Source of the DNA: Rhexocercosporidium sp. MPI-PUGE-AT-0058
Taxonomy: Eukaryota > Ascomycota > Leotiomycetes > Helotiales
Assembly (NCBI GenBank): GCA_020746875.1
Contig: JAGTJL010000017.1
Location: forward strand, 186,001-250,000
Length of the DNA stretch: 64,000 bases
Direction of reading: 5' to 3'
The notes below the pieces were generated by a model, which saw only the letters and a program-made list of their open reading frames with translations, had not been told where the DNA came from and searched no databases. Position 1 is the first letter of the stretch; every line of letters begins with the position of its first letter. Of the stretch, positions 10,018 through 20,058 are shown one piece after another. The position numbers and the translations under genes were made by a program.

Positions 10018-11382
10018 ATGGCACCCTACGACTTCATCGCCGAGGAAAACATAAAGGATGAGCGATTGGCCTTTGCATACAAGCTCCTAGGTGCATGCGA
10101 AGATATTGTATCCTTTGTTGACAACCGCCTAGGCTAGGATGGTGCCGGAAAATACGATGGCTTCTTTAAAGGCTCGTTCAACATCAATATTGACGTTCAA
10201 CGTGGCGATAGCCATGAGCACGTTCTTATTCGCTTCCCCTTCCCGGGGAATATATATGGACCATGGCGAGACAACAAAGTCACAAACGAAGTAATGGCTA
10301 TGAAGTATCTCCGTGAGCATACTAATATCCCAGTCCCGCCTATCCGATCTTGGGGCGTCACTAGGGAGAGCCCGGGGCCATTCATTATTATGAACTTAAT
10401 GGAAGGGCAAGACTTGAGCGATTTCTTGCAGCAGCCAACTCAGAGTAAAGGAGAGCCAATAATCCTTGACCCAGATATCGAGGAGATGAAGCTCGACTTC
10501 GTCTACGACCAGATCGCCGAGTTCATGCTGCAAATCTCACGCCTAGAGTTTCCGCACATCGGTGCTATCGCTGAGGACGACACCGCCTCGAGCCCCTCAT
10601 GGGCGGTTGTCGAACCACCTCTAACTTACGATATGAACGAGGTAGTTACTCTCGCCGGCTACCCGGCCGATGAGTTCACCTTGACCGCGCCGTTCGATCG
10701 TGCCAGTGACTACTTCACGGCGCGTGCGCACCAGTTCCAAACACACCTCGAGACACAACGCAATATCGCTGGCGACGATGGAGAGCTTGCCTGGAGCCAG
10801 TTCGTCGCTCGCCGGCGCTTCGCCGAGCTTATCCCCGCGTATTGCATCGACGATACAGGGCCATTTCGGCTCTTCTGTGACGACTTACGGCCCACCAACA
10901 TGCTTGCCGACCCGGACACGCTGCGCATCACTGCCGTGCTCGACTTCGAGTTTACCAACGCCATGCCAGCGCAATTCACCTATGACCCGCCCTGGTGGTT
11001 GCTATTGAAACAGCCCGGGAGTTGGGTGCGTGAAGGCAAGATGCAAGAGTTCCTGGACCTCTTTACACCACGGAAGGACCAGTTTATCCGAGCGATGGAG
11101 CGGGCCGAAGCCAAATCGTCGCTGATGGTCGGTCAACCGTGTCTTTCGGCCTGGATGCGGGACTCGTGGGATAGTGGACGTTTTTGGTTTAACCTCGCAT
11201 CGCGGAAAAGCTTCGACGTTGACGAGATCTACTGGGAAGCGTTGCATAGAGTTGGTACGGTCGACCCGATCTTAGATGGGGTGACGCTAGCTGAGAAGGA
11301 GAGATTTTTGAAGCAGAAGAAGGCCCAGTTCGATAGATATCGGGAGGAAATGGAAAGTGATAAGCGTTTTTCTCGGGAGTAG
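10018..11382 (+). pseudogene. APH-like (protein-kinase-fold) phosphotransferase with one in-frame TAG
   Basis: From ATG 10018 a single frame of 455 codons runs to the TAG at 11380-11382, interrupted only by TAG at 10135-10137 (codon 40). Protein-like sequence continues seamlessly on both sides (..FVDNRLG, stop, DGAGKYDGFF..). The family is the large fungal group of aminoglycoside-phosphotransferase-like kinases: an N-lobe with HVLIRFPFPG, the hinge FIIMNLMEGQDLSDFL, the catalytic loop FCDDLRPTNML (HxDxxxxN equivalent, with Cys for His as is common in this group), and the metal-binding DFEFTNAMPAQF. Substrates are unknown. CAG to TAG is a CpA-to-TpA change, the RIP-type transition. I found no splice-site pair removing the stop in frame at a realistic length; GTATCC..CTAG would be only 30 nt. 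A shorter product could start at the ATG at 10294, but would lack part of the N-lobe. Confidence 0.65.
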
Positions 11383-11942
11383 GAGCTTAGTATAGACAGA
11401 GCAGGCACATCGGATGTTCAATTAACTAAAATAAACACCAAATATAGAATCCAACGTCATAGGCGACCACCCGTTCAATATTCCTCACCTCCTTCCTTGT
11501 CTACCATTTTAAACTTTCATAATATTCTGCCCTGCTTCCGCTTTCATCTTTCGTCGCCAACATGAAGGTGAGGTTCGAGATGCTCTCAAGGTCAGATGGA
11601 AGTGGGCAGAGGTTTCACGTGTCTTACCAAAAGGGAAGGGACGATTGGGGCACCTTCCATGTCCACTTGTAACTTATGGCACGAAGAGTTACCTCACCCG
11701 CCAACTCTGTCGATAACTCACAAAAGATTTCAAGCACGACAACGATGAAGTCTTCGTCGGGAGGAAATGCGAACAGTTATCTTTCTCGCGCCTACTATTA
11801 CTTTGGCATGGAGTACTAGGGAGTTGAAAGATTTGCGCTCAAACTTTACTGATTGTATTGCAGCACTGCCCAACAGCTCACAGGGCGGTGGATTAAACGA
11901 ACTTCCGGTTCTGACTAGGTTTCTCAGTCTAAATCAAACATA
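11383..11942. other. Intergenic region, no gene seen
   Basis: Ordinary composition. It holds the 3' flank of the phosphotransferase gene and sequence before the 2EXR relic. An ATG at 11562 opens no meaningful frame. Confidence 0.4.
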
Positions 11943-12153
11943 ATGAGAAGCAATCATGGCGACAAACCTTTCCTCAGTCAGTTCCCTCGACTGCCACCCG
12001 AAATTAGCTCGATGATGCGGGAGCTCCAAGACTGATCAAGACTGAGACACTCTATAGCACAAGGGCTCCATTATTGCGTTGCTGGACGTTCGAGGATCCT
12101 CCGGCTCTCCTAGGTGTGAATCAAGAATCTCGATATCTATCATTTCCTGTGTA
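11943..12153 (+). pseudogene. Relic of a 2EXR-domain protein gene
   Basis: From ATG 11943 the frame reads ..FLSQFPRLPPEISSMMRE.., the hallmark start of the fungal 2EXR domain (FP.LP.EIR..IW), then stops at TGA 12033. Shifting the frame at about 12022 continues the domain: APRLIKTETLYSTRAPLLR, WTFEDPPALLGVNQESRYL, the second conserved block (PALLxVNQESR). It ends at TAA 12151, just where GTAAGT could be an intron donor. So one frameshift, probably a small deletion near the IWE/ALP segment, breaks an otherwise recognisable domain of unknown function. Sequence further right could not be joined convincingly. Confidence 0.55.
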
Positions 12154-13127
12154 AGTCCCGAAAACGCGATTTCTGTCATCCTGTGACGCTGCGACTTCTT
12201 CGTCCCTCTCAACTAGCCTCATCATCTCATATTCTGTGTCACCTACGAGCGCACCGCCAGTGATTGTATTAAATGCCATCGAGAAGTCATGGACAGAGCC
12301 CGGATCTGCTCTTGATGACAGTCGTAGATTCTAGTCATCCGAATCAAGCCTCTCTTTCCTCTGACGCACATAAGAAGGACAACTTGACAGTACCTATCGT
12401 CGCAGTACCGCGGAAAAATTCTCTGGGTTCTGGATGTCATGACAGCCGAGTGGAGTTTGAAGGACGAAGTCCCAAAATGTTTATCAACCCCAAGACATCA
12501 TTTGTCCTTGATTCCTGATCTTGCTCCTCTCTCCGACCAACAAATCAGCAACCAAATTCCTGACAAATTTTTCTTAGACATTCCCAACATTGAGATTAAG
12601 TTGACCATAACCAGCACCACCTCCCTCGTTGTGTCGAACATGAAAGAGGTCCCCCACACGTGACTTACTTTCTTTTCTGTTTACCGGAGACTTGGACCCC
12701 AGGATGCCAAATAGACTGATAATGCTTCAGAAAAGAAATTTCAGAGTCCTTCACAAATCACCAGTTTCTTCTCGCATCATGTCCAGAAGCACCCAATATT
12801 CTGAGCCTGGCATTTCCGAGGACTGCTCCAACGTTGTTCCCCCAGTATACTGGGGAAGATGCAACCTTCCTTCCGTTTTCAATATAATATATTGCCAAGG
12901 TTCCACAAAAACGCCTTTGAGATTTCAGCCGAAAGAATATGTCGAAAGAAATACTCCGAACACCAGATTCGCGTCCTGGGTAAATAGGAATTGCGGGGGG
13001 TGGCTTTTCCGAGAATAGAGTCTGCATGAAGGATCCGATGTGACATCGACATTCGAAAGGTTTTTGTTTAAGAGGGTGGAGAGCTAAGAGCTTGCGCAAT
13101 TCTTCAGTGTTGACCATCGAGACCAAG
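12154..13127. other. Intergenic region with uncalled small frames
   Basis: Contains several open frames (12273-12518, 12439-12663, 12692-13018 on +; 12758-13177 on -) with no domain or signal peptide. The last overlaps the first exon of the secreted-protein gene on the other strand and is taken as a shadow. Parts could be decayed remains of the 2EXR gene. Confidence 0.4.
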
Positions 13128-13890
13128 ATGGGATTTTCTTTCGCCGCAGTTTTGTTCGCGGCTCTTACTAACACCACTCATGCTCAGAATGTGAGCTTAG
13201 AGCTGCCCGGGCCATACGCTCTCAAAATCCATACGTAAGATCTATCTTCTTCATATTGAAAGACGCAAAACATGAAGAAGGCTGAAAACAATATCAAATT
13301 CTAGCTCCTCGCCAGGTGCTCGCTTCCCAATCAACAACACCAACCTCCAACTCAACAGCACCCAGTCCTCCTCCCTCTTCATCCGAGACTACGACTCTCC
13401 GCAAGGTATACCCTGGACATTCAATTTAAACTACTCCCTTCCCTCTCAGCCCAACTCTTTCGAAATGCTCGATTCATCCTACGGGCTCATGCTCCTCGGT
13501 TCCAAATTCTATGCATGGGACCCCGAAGCACCAAGCATGCAGATGCTCGCGGTTGACCTAGCACATGTAAAGACAGGGTATACAGGCAGTTGGCCGACGT
13601 TGTATACAGAGCAGAAGTATTGGTATGAAGTAGAAAAGGTTGGCGAGCGGTGGTTACTGCAACATGGACGGGGACATGGGTTGTGGATTGCACAAAGGGG
13701 ATTGCAGATTTGCTGTAATGGGCAGACGGATGAGAGTTGGTGGGGTATTTGGTGGTGGAATGGTAAGTGATATGGATGGGAAGATTTATTTTAGGATGAG
13801 TGCTAATACAAGACAGGGACTGCGACACCAGAGGTGAAGGATCCTTATGTGCCCATCTCGATTGAACTTGTGTCTGTGTATGACTCCTAA
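13128..13890 (+). CDS. Small secreted protein of unknown family
   Basis: Three exons, 13128-13234, 13305-13762 and 13817-13890, encode 212 residues. Both introns are textbook: GTAAGA..CTAG (70 bp) and GTAAGT..GCTAAT..ACAG (54 bp), and splicing phases agree (2, then 1). MGFSFAAVLFAALTNTTHA is a signal peptide. The mature protein begins QNVSLELPGPYALKIHT, is rich in aromatic residues (YAWDPEAP, KYWYEV, WWGIWWWNG) and has N-glycosylation sequons (NVS, NNT, NST, NYS). It has only one adjacent Cys pair (ICCNG), so it is not a classic cysteine-rich effector. The beta-rich, Trp-rich pattern would suit an extracellular beta-sandwich. I do not recognise the family; a lectin-like or effector role is only a guess. 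Confidence 0.72.
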
Positions 13891-14717
13891 CTTTGGCGAG
13901 ACTTTGGAAAGCATGGAGGGTATCAGGCTTTTTGTTGATTGCATGAGTCCTCTGTACAAATCTTACACTGCTCATCTAATATATCTCCAAATCCAAAGCC
14001 GTTGTAAATAGTATAACGAATCTCGAAATAGCTTCGTCGTTCGATGATGCCGTGGATATATTTTGGTCAGACGGCGAATTTTCCTTCCCAAACCAACGTG
14101 GTGCTTTAATAGATCGACTTTGAAACTAAACCCTCGTCTAAATGGTTTTATAGTCATATTTACCCTTCGCCAAAATGTCCCTTGGAAATTTTAGCTTTCC
14201 GTTCTCTTCTTCCACGATCCCATCACCATCACACATTCTCGACGTTCTGAGATAAATTAGTTAGGGTAAAAAAAAGAGGGAGAAAAAGGAAGAAAAAGCA
14301 AGCAAAGAATAAAATGGCAAAAACTCACCCAACCCTCGTTGCACTCCGAAGGGCTAGCACAGCGCTGGTTGTTTTATGAAGCCACGTTGAACCCTTGCGG
14401 GGCGTCAGCGGGGTTCACGTTAGAAAACGGTCTCTTAGATGTTGTCGATCTATCACGTTTTTGAAGGTCGTACTACCTCAAGTCACATACCTCGTGGGAT
14501 AAGGTCGATAGCAAGTTTTGGCATTTGATGACAGAACTCCCTTATTTAGTTATATGTTGTGGTTAAAAATTTCGGTACCGTAAATATTTTGATCGGAGTT
14601 CGAGACGACACCAAGGTAAACAAAGACACAAAATTGCCAAAACTAGCAATTTATTGGGGAAATCGATCTTCAAAAGCAAGCTGCTAAGAATTTTGGAACA
14701 GTATAGTCCCAATATCG
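13891..14717. other. Intergenic region, nothing identified
   Basis: Contains a purine-rich tract (14270-14305) but no convincing open frame. The 61-codon minus frame at 13972-14157 is not called. Confidence 0.45.
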
Positions 14718-15641
14718 GTGCGGATGCTCAGGATGCTCTTCGGGACTAGAGATGAAAGAGACCTTCCACCAGCTCTCGTTGCAACAAAGACCAGCCGAGT
14801 CTCGTCAACCAGCACACATAAGTCCAAAAAGAGGTCCAAATCCAGCAGTCACTCACGGCGCACACAATCCTCCGCCACAACACCAATGACGAGCCAAGTG
14901 TCCTCGGCAGGCCCCTATCAATCAGAACTGGGAAACAATTCGGCTAGGAAATTACGAAATGCTTCTGCCATTCTTCACAGCCAACCACTTGGAATTCCCC
15001 ACGAAACACCGAATCTATCGTCTAAGAGACTGATAACTCATCCACTCCCGCATTATAGCTTTGTTGAAAAAACTGGCGAGCAAGCGCCTAAGGAACTCAA
15101 GGAGGCTGAAAAGTTGATCGAAAAGGCTAGAAGTGTGATGGACGAAGGTTAAGAAATTGCTTGTCGGTAGAGCTACGAGAAACTGATTCTGAAATCGCGG
15201 CTAAGCCTCTTATCGAAACAGGATAGCCAGCAGAGGCCATTATTGCAGGGAACTTCATCTCAACAAATACAGTGAATTTTCTACAAGAAAGAGATTTCCA
15301 ATCGGTCCGTTTAGCACCAAACATCCTATAACTCAGCCAGGCAAAAGCTATCAGCGGCTTTCACAGGCTTTCACCTGATGATCGAATTCTATAAACGCCC
15401 TCGTGGACGATTTGAGGCTTTAGAAAATGTTATGTCTCAAGCATTTGCAATAAAACACGGCCTCAGCATTGAACACGCTGAAGGGGATGATTTTCCAGTC
15501 CGAATTAGGCTTGTGACTGGCGAAACAAGCGACAGTTTCCCATTGGCTGTGTCACGATTCGGTGGAGCGAGAAGCAGCATTAGCGAAGAGTTCCGGTCAA
15601 TTTTATTGTTCATGAGCATGACATTCAATTTTGGTCTTTAG
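14718..15641 (+). pseudogene. Broken gene for an unidentified basic/Ser-rich protein
   Basis: Three protein-like segments follow each other in shifting frames. Segment 1 (14718-15152) starts MRMLRMLFGTRDERD, is rich in Ser/Lys/Arg/Thr and ends in a helix (KELKEAEKLIEKARSVMDEG) before TAA. Segment 2 (about 15152-15331, frame +2) reads SVELRETDSEIAAKPLIETG, then TAG at 15224, then PAEAIIAGNF and FLQERDFQSVRLAPNIL. Segment 3 (about 15315-15641, back in the first frame) reads IEFYKRPRGRFEALENV and VRIRLVTGETSDSFPLAV. The TAG replaces what looks like a Trp or Gln position, so a single transition could explain it. Real introns cannot be excluded, but no splice pair of normal length joins the segments. 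Family not recognised. Confidence 0.5.
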
Positions 15642-15846
15642 GGCACCGTTTCTTGAGAAGCTGGAGCATTACAGCCGCACAGCTTTGGTGAGAGAATTGT
15701 AGTCTGTGGGAAATGATTTTTGGTGTTGGCTGTGCGTTTGAGGCTGAGCAGCACGCTAATTCGGCCAACCACCTGTATAGATATGACTCTCGCCACATGA
15801 AAGGCTGAGTTTCAAACAATTTACAGCAAGAATATAAGAATGAAAA

Positions 15847-16654
15847 ATGGCTGAGGCCGTCGGTTTGGTAGCCAGCGTCGTCGCCCTCGCTGGCGCCGCT
15901 GGCACAGCTCTCAAAATGTCCAAAGCACTCTACGATCTCGCCCAAAGCCTCGAAGCAGCCGCCTACGAAATCGAGGATTTTGCGTTAAATGTCAAAGTAT
16001 TCGGTTCGGTCATGGAGCTGGGGTATACTTCTCTCCAAGGCGCTTTCGGGCGGGAGTTCGAAACGCCAGTGGTCGAGTACATCAAGAGAAATATCTTGGA
16101 CGACTTGATCAAACAGTCCCAACACACGAACGAACGCATGGATATTGTGTGCCGTAAGACTGAAATTATTCAGGGAAAGGTTAAGTTTATTACAAAAATC
16201 AAATGGGTGTTGGGGAGGAAGCAGATATTGTCTTTGCGTCCTGAGATGCAAGGACTGAAAGAATCCTTAAACATTGTTATTTCTTGTGTCGCGTTGGAAA
16301 TTGCACTGCAGAGTCAAAGCTCGGAAAGTGAAGAGATGTAAGCCTAAAATCTCCCGAGCCTGACCATGTGATTTGCTAACTGATGACAGCAAAGCACTCA
16401 AAGGGCAGATTCAAGTCCAGCTCGAAACCATCACCCTTCTGCGAGAGAACCACGACAGAGAGATTCAGCGACTACAAGCTGCAGGAAAAAATATTACTGA
16501 AACTTTCTCGGCACTAAGCCCAAATCTTCAGAATGCTTTGATTGCTATGGCAGAGCATCTGGTTCGCTATGGGACGCCTCCTGGGCCTGGAGGAGATTCA
16601 GCGAACTCCTATGCAATTAATGACATCAACGCTGCAACAGAGCTTGAAGCGTAA
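15847..16654 (+). CDS. Short protein with fungal STAND/NLR-type N-terminal domain
   Basis: Exons 15847-16337 and 16390-16654 encode 251 residues. The 52-bp intron has GTAAGC, GCTAAC and ACAG. The start MAEAVGLVASVVALAGAAG, then TALKMSKALYDLAQSL and EIEDFALNVKVFGSVMELG, is the pattern of the helical N-terminal domain found on many fungal STAND (NLR-like) proteins, where it precedes NACHT or NB-ARC ATPase modules and is thought to act as signalling or death-inducing part. Exon 2 holds a coiled coil (QLETITLLRENHDREIQRL). No P-loop or repeat domain follows; the frame ends at TAA 16652, so this is either a stand-alone adaptor-like protein, common in fungi, or a truncated NLR. Coding-like sequence in another frame just downstream (16735-16870) leaves room for a missed exon. 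Confidence 0.68.
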
Positions 16655-17152
16655 TAATACGAACGAATTCCAGTTGAGAAATAGGGATGTTTTCAGAGAT
16701 GCCTTTATACTGAAGAATTTGCACCCCTATTCGCAGGGAGTTGGCTGGGTCTCCAAGCTCCGAGTCACTCAACGATGAGGCCACAGATATCTATCTAGCT
16801 GATGAACTCATTGCAGACTTTACTCGTAGAAGTGTTGGTAGATCGACTGAGGGCGGCAAGAGGCTTGGATGAAACTTGGGATGGAGGACTGAGAATTTTG
16901 GAGTTGTGGCTACCTTCCTTCAGTTCGGAGGGATAATGCGAGATCTCGAGTAACAATACTTACGAAGGATGACGGGAGCCTTCGTGTAGACTTGAGGTGC
17001 AACCTAAATCAATTATTGACATTCCTGGAATTGCAACATCTAAATGATCTCGTAAGAGACAGCTAATTCAAGCCTTCCCGTGTAGATTATCCAAACCAAA
17101 ACACAAATCCAGACCCAGCTCGCTCAATGTATACAAAAGCAGCAACACTCAT
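16655..17152. other. Downstream of the STAND-like gene; possible decayed exon
   Basis: A plus-strand frame about 16730-16872 reads RRELAGSPSSESLNDEATD and LADELIADFTRRSVG before a stop. It looks protein-like but has no start or clear splice acceptor. The rest shows nothing. Confidence 0.35.
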
Positions 17153-17795
17153 CTACAAAGCATCGCTCCACCCGAGGGTCACTTCTGGCTCCAACCTCTT
17201 AAAGTAATCAGGATCCACATACACATTTCTAACCACACCCTCTTTATCAACCAAAATTGTAGCTGGGATCGAAACAGCAAAAAGAATCATCCCCATTCCT
17301 CTCCTTCAGATCATTGCCAATTATCTCAAATATTAGTCGTATCTTATTAGGCTGCTTATACACAATGCCGAGCTTATAAGCAAACTTGTTACCAAGATCA
17401 CTTAATACTATAAACTTAAACTCATACTTCTCTTTCGTAGAAAGTAAGACATCCGGCAGTTCGGGAGAGATAGCGACAAATGTCACGCCCTTAGCTTGGA
17501 TTTGCGGCAAGAGTGTTTAAAAAGCACGCAGCTTAATACTACAAAATAGACACTACTCTCCGCGGTAGAAGCTAATAAGGATTGGACCTTTAGTAAGGAG
17601 GTCGGTGCTAGTAACTTGCTCGCCGGTTGTGTTGCTTAGGGTAAATGGGGGGAGTTTAGAGCCAACTTGGATTGCCTTCTTGGCGTCGAAAGTCGCGACG
17701 ATGTGGTCTTTTGCTTTAAGGAGCGGGCCACTCTCTTCGACGGGGCGGGTCTTAATCCACTTATGTATACTGGCATATCGCTCGTCCAGGGACAT
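17153..17795 (-). pseudogene. Peroxiredoxin-like (AhpC/TSA) pseudogene with RIP-type mutations
   Basis: Minus-strand frame starting MSLDERYASIHKWIKTRP (17795) continues VGSKLPPFTLSNTTGEQVTS and GPILISFYRGE, then hits TAG (17553-17555) at the position of the conserved Trp before the peroxidatic CxxC, here CLFC. TAA follows at 17517-17519 in RAF-stop-T, then PQIQAKGVTFVAISPELPD and VLSDLGNKFAYKLGIV. Around 17277-17283 one extra T in a T-run shifts the frame; on the other frame the family's end follows (SIPATILVDKEGVVRNVYVD, DPDYFKRLEP) to TAG 17153-17155. TGG to TAG and CAA to TAA are G:C to A:T changes in TpG/CpA context, and the middle of the gene is locally TpA-rich. Fungal AhpC/TSA proteins of this type reduce peroxides via the CxxC cysteines; this copy cannot make a full protein. 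Confidence 0.75.
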
Positions 17796-19620
17796 GATTG
17801 CTGTGTTGGAGATTTGCTGGTTGAGTGCTAGTTTTGTTGGCGAGAATAACAAGAGAGTACGGAATAGACGAGGCTTTTGTACTTTTAGAGACGAGCGGTG
17901 GCTGACTCGGAGTTGTGATGTGAAAGGCGTACACACCTTGTCGCTTACATATTTCATCGGCTCCCACCTCAACGTCGACCCCCCGCGTCTTTAGGATGGG
18001 AAATCACACAATCGTCTGCTGGCTGGTTCCAAAACTCGAGGAGCTGGAGGGCGCTGCCGACTTTTTTTTATAAATCGCTTCAACCCCTAATAAGTCCAGA
18101 TCTAGGCGCAGAAAGCTCAACTACACGCTAGACACAACCCCTAACTCCTTCTAAGTCCCGAAACAAGTTAAGGAGTTGGGCAATAAGCTGCATATCTTTG
18201 GAATAGATAGTCACCAATATAAAAACGGCTGTGAACTGAGGAGACAAATGCTACAATTGTAACAATCATCTCTCGAAGTCATGCGCTGTTACTTGGTGTA
18301 AAGACGGATACACTCTTCGCAATATTTTGTTACGCGTATATGCAGGCCAAGCCTCTCATCACCAGAGTGTGATGAATCGTAATTTCCCCTAATGAAAATC
18401 TGTTTCCCTGAACCTCAATCATCAATCAGAACATTTAAGCTGGTGATTCCGTGATAGTCAAATGTAATGCCATCATCTGTGTCTCACATATAACAGTATC
18501 GTAGAGAGCGATACTTCTTCACTATCCACAATGTGACAAATCCTTCGTGTTAACCTATGTACCAAGCTTCACACATTGTTGTATCTGAACTGACTACCGA
18601 ATAACCTTCTGTCTTAAGGTGAATGTGATATTAGGAACGAAGATGAATTCACTGGCTCCTAGGTGATTATTGCCCACCCATATCTCAGTCTCACTTGGCC
18701 CATGGATCAAGCTTTAAGCAACACGCAACGAGGACAAATTGCGATTTTCCCCTTCAAGCTAGATCTATTCCAAGGCATCTTGAAGAGTTTTCTCCCGAAC
18801 TGCATGGATTGTTAATGAGAGCGAGAAGAAAAGCATATTAAGCATTGAACCGGATTTGGCTTGCTGAAATTTGGTCGTTTGTTTGACACTGCTATTTCGA
18901 ATTGCTAGCATCATAGGGGACGCAGCTGGAATAGAAGCAGACAAGGAATGAGGTCAGCATCAATCAGGGAGCCTCATTACCAAAATGAATTGCCGTTCAA
19001 AAATCTGAAGGTGAGAATCTCTGTGATGCAACTGTACTTTGCAGCCACTTACTGCGCTCCTCTCTTCGCTCCTCTCTGCCAACAAGCTCTCCCGGACTGC
19101 TCTTGCTGCAGTCACAAACTCCAACTTTGCTGCAAAGTTTATTCCGCTTACTCAATATGAGAATGATTTCTGGGTCGGACCAATTATTTTCATTATTTTC
19201 ACAACCGGCTTACCGCCACACGTTTTCCGTTGCCTTCCACTCTTCGTTGCTTTCCCCTCAGCAATATTAAGCGAGCTCTCTGACTTTTGTCCCCTCGAAC
19301 CTCCATCTTATTAGATTGCTGATACACAAATCACAAGTTCCAAATCATACAGCAATGATAACAGCAGAATTCAATCTACTGACAGAATGGAGCGATCTCT
19401 AGCGAGATTCACTCTGTTCACAAAGCTACCACATAAGTCAGACTCACCTGTTTTGTTCGCTTGTTCCATTTTACTGTTTAGACGTGAGTGGCTGCCGCTT
19501 TAATCTGAGTCGAGGCAAGCATTCCTAAGCATACTTGAGTACAGCCTGAGCTCAGCCTGAGCAACCTGAGCACACGCAGAGTCAGCCTGAGCATGTAGCT
19601 TACGCTCGTAGTACTTGCGG
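17796..19620. other. Long gene-free stretch left of the MITE-like repeat
   Basis: Mixed composition with TpA-rich patches (for example 18060-18130) and normal patches. Plus-strand frames at 18948-19160 and 19039-19314 are not convincing. At 19541-19593 there is a short imperfect tandem array of CAGCCTGAGC-like units (four copies). Confidence 0.4.
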
Positions 19621-19910
19621 CGAAGTCCCGACCGAGCTCTACAGCCCCGCGGGAAGTGGCAGATTTGAAGGCACGTGCTTACCTCACCCAAAAAATGTCA
19701 ACAACACAATAAATACATTAAAACTACAGTTATTTAAGTACAAAAAGAGGTCATTAATAGGCGCAAATCATTAATAATGTGTCGGCATTGCGATGTATTA
19801 ATTATATAAGAATCAGGTGTAAAAAGGGGGTGTTTGATGTTTTTGGATGAGGGTGGCCCGTGCCTTCAAATCTGCCATTTCCCGCGGGGCCCGACAGCCC
19901 GAGTCCAACA
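19621..19910. repeat. MITE-like inverted repeat
   Basis: A 31-bp arm at 19645-19675 (CCCCGCGGGAAG..GCACG) is repeated inverted at 19859-19889 with one mismatch, a C/T transition. The similarity continues inward in degenerate form (CCTCACCCAAAAAATGTC against the complement of 19835-19855), and weakly outward. The arms enclose about 180 bp of AT-rich DNA without coding capacity. This is the layout of a miniature inverted-repeat element. I found no clear target duplication. It lies about 170 bp before the sulfotransferase-like gene start, so it may be part of that promoter. Confidence 0.6.
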
Positions 19911-20058
19911 TCACATTTAAGCTTGCCATCAAACCCCGCTCTCAATCTCATCAACCTTACAATCTCCATTCTCACAACATAATTGAGTATACTGAAAATC
20001 AATAATATCAAAAACTACAAGAAAACCTGGACGCAGGTCATGCTTCTCAGCCATCACC

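Noticed and set aside
10091..10137. Intron removing the TAG of the phosphotransferase
   Set aside because: 47 bp with donor GTGCAT leaves the wrong frame; the in-frame alternative is only 30 bp.
12758..13177. 139-codon minus-strand ORF
   Set aside because: Overlaps the signal-peptide exon of a well-spliced plus gene; composition looks like shadow plus chance.
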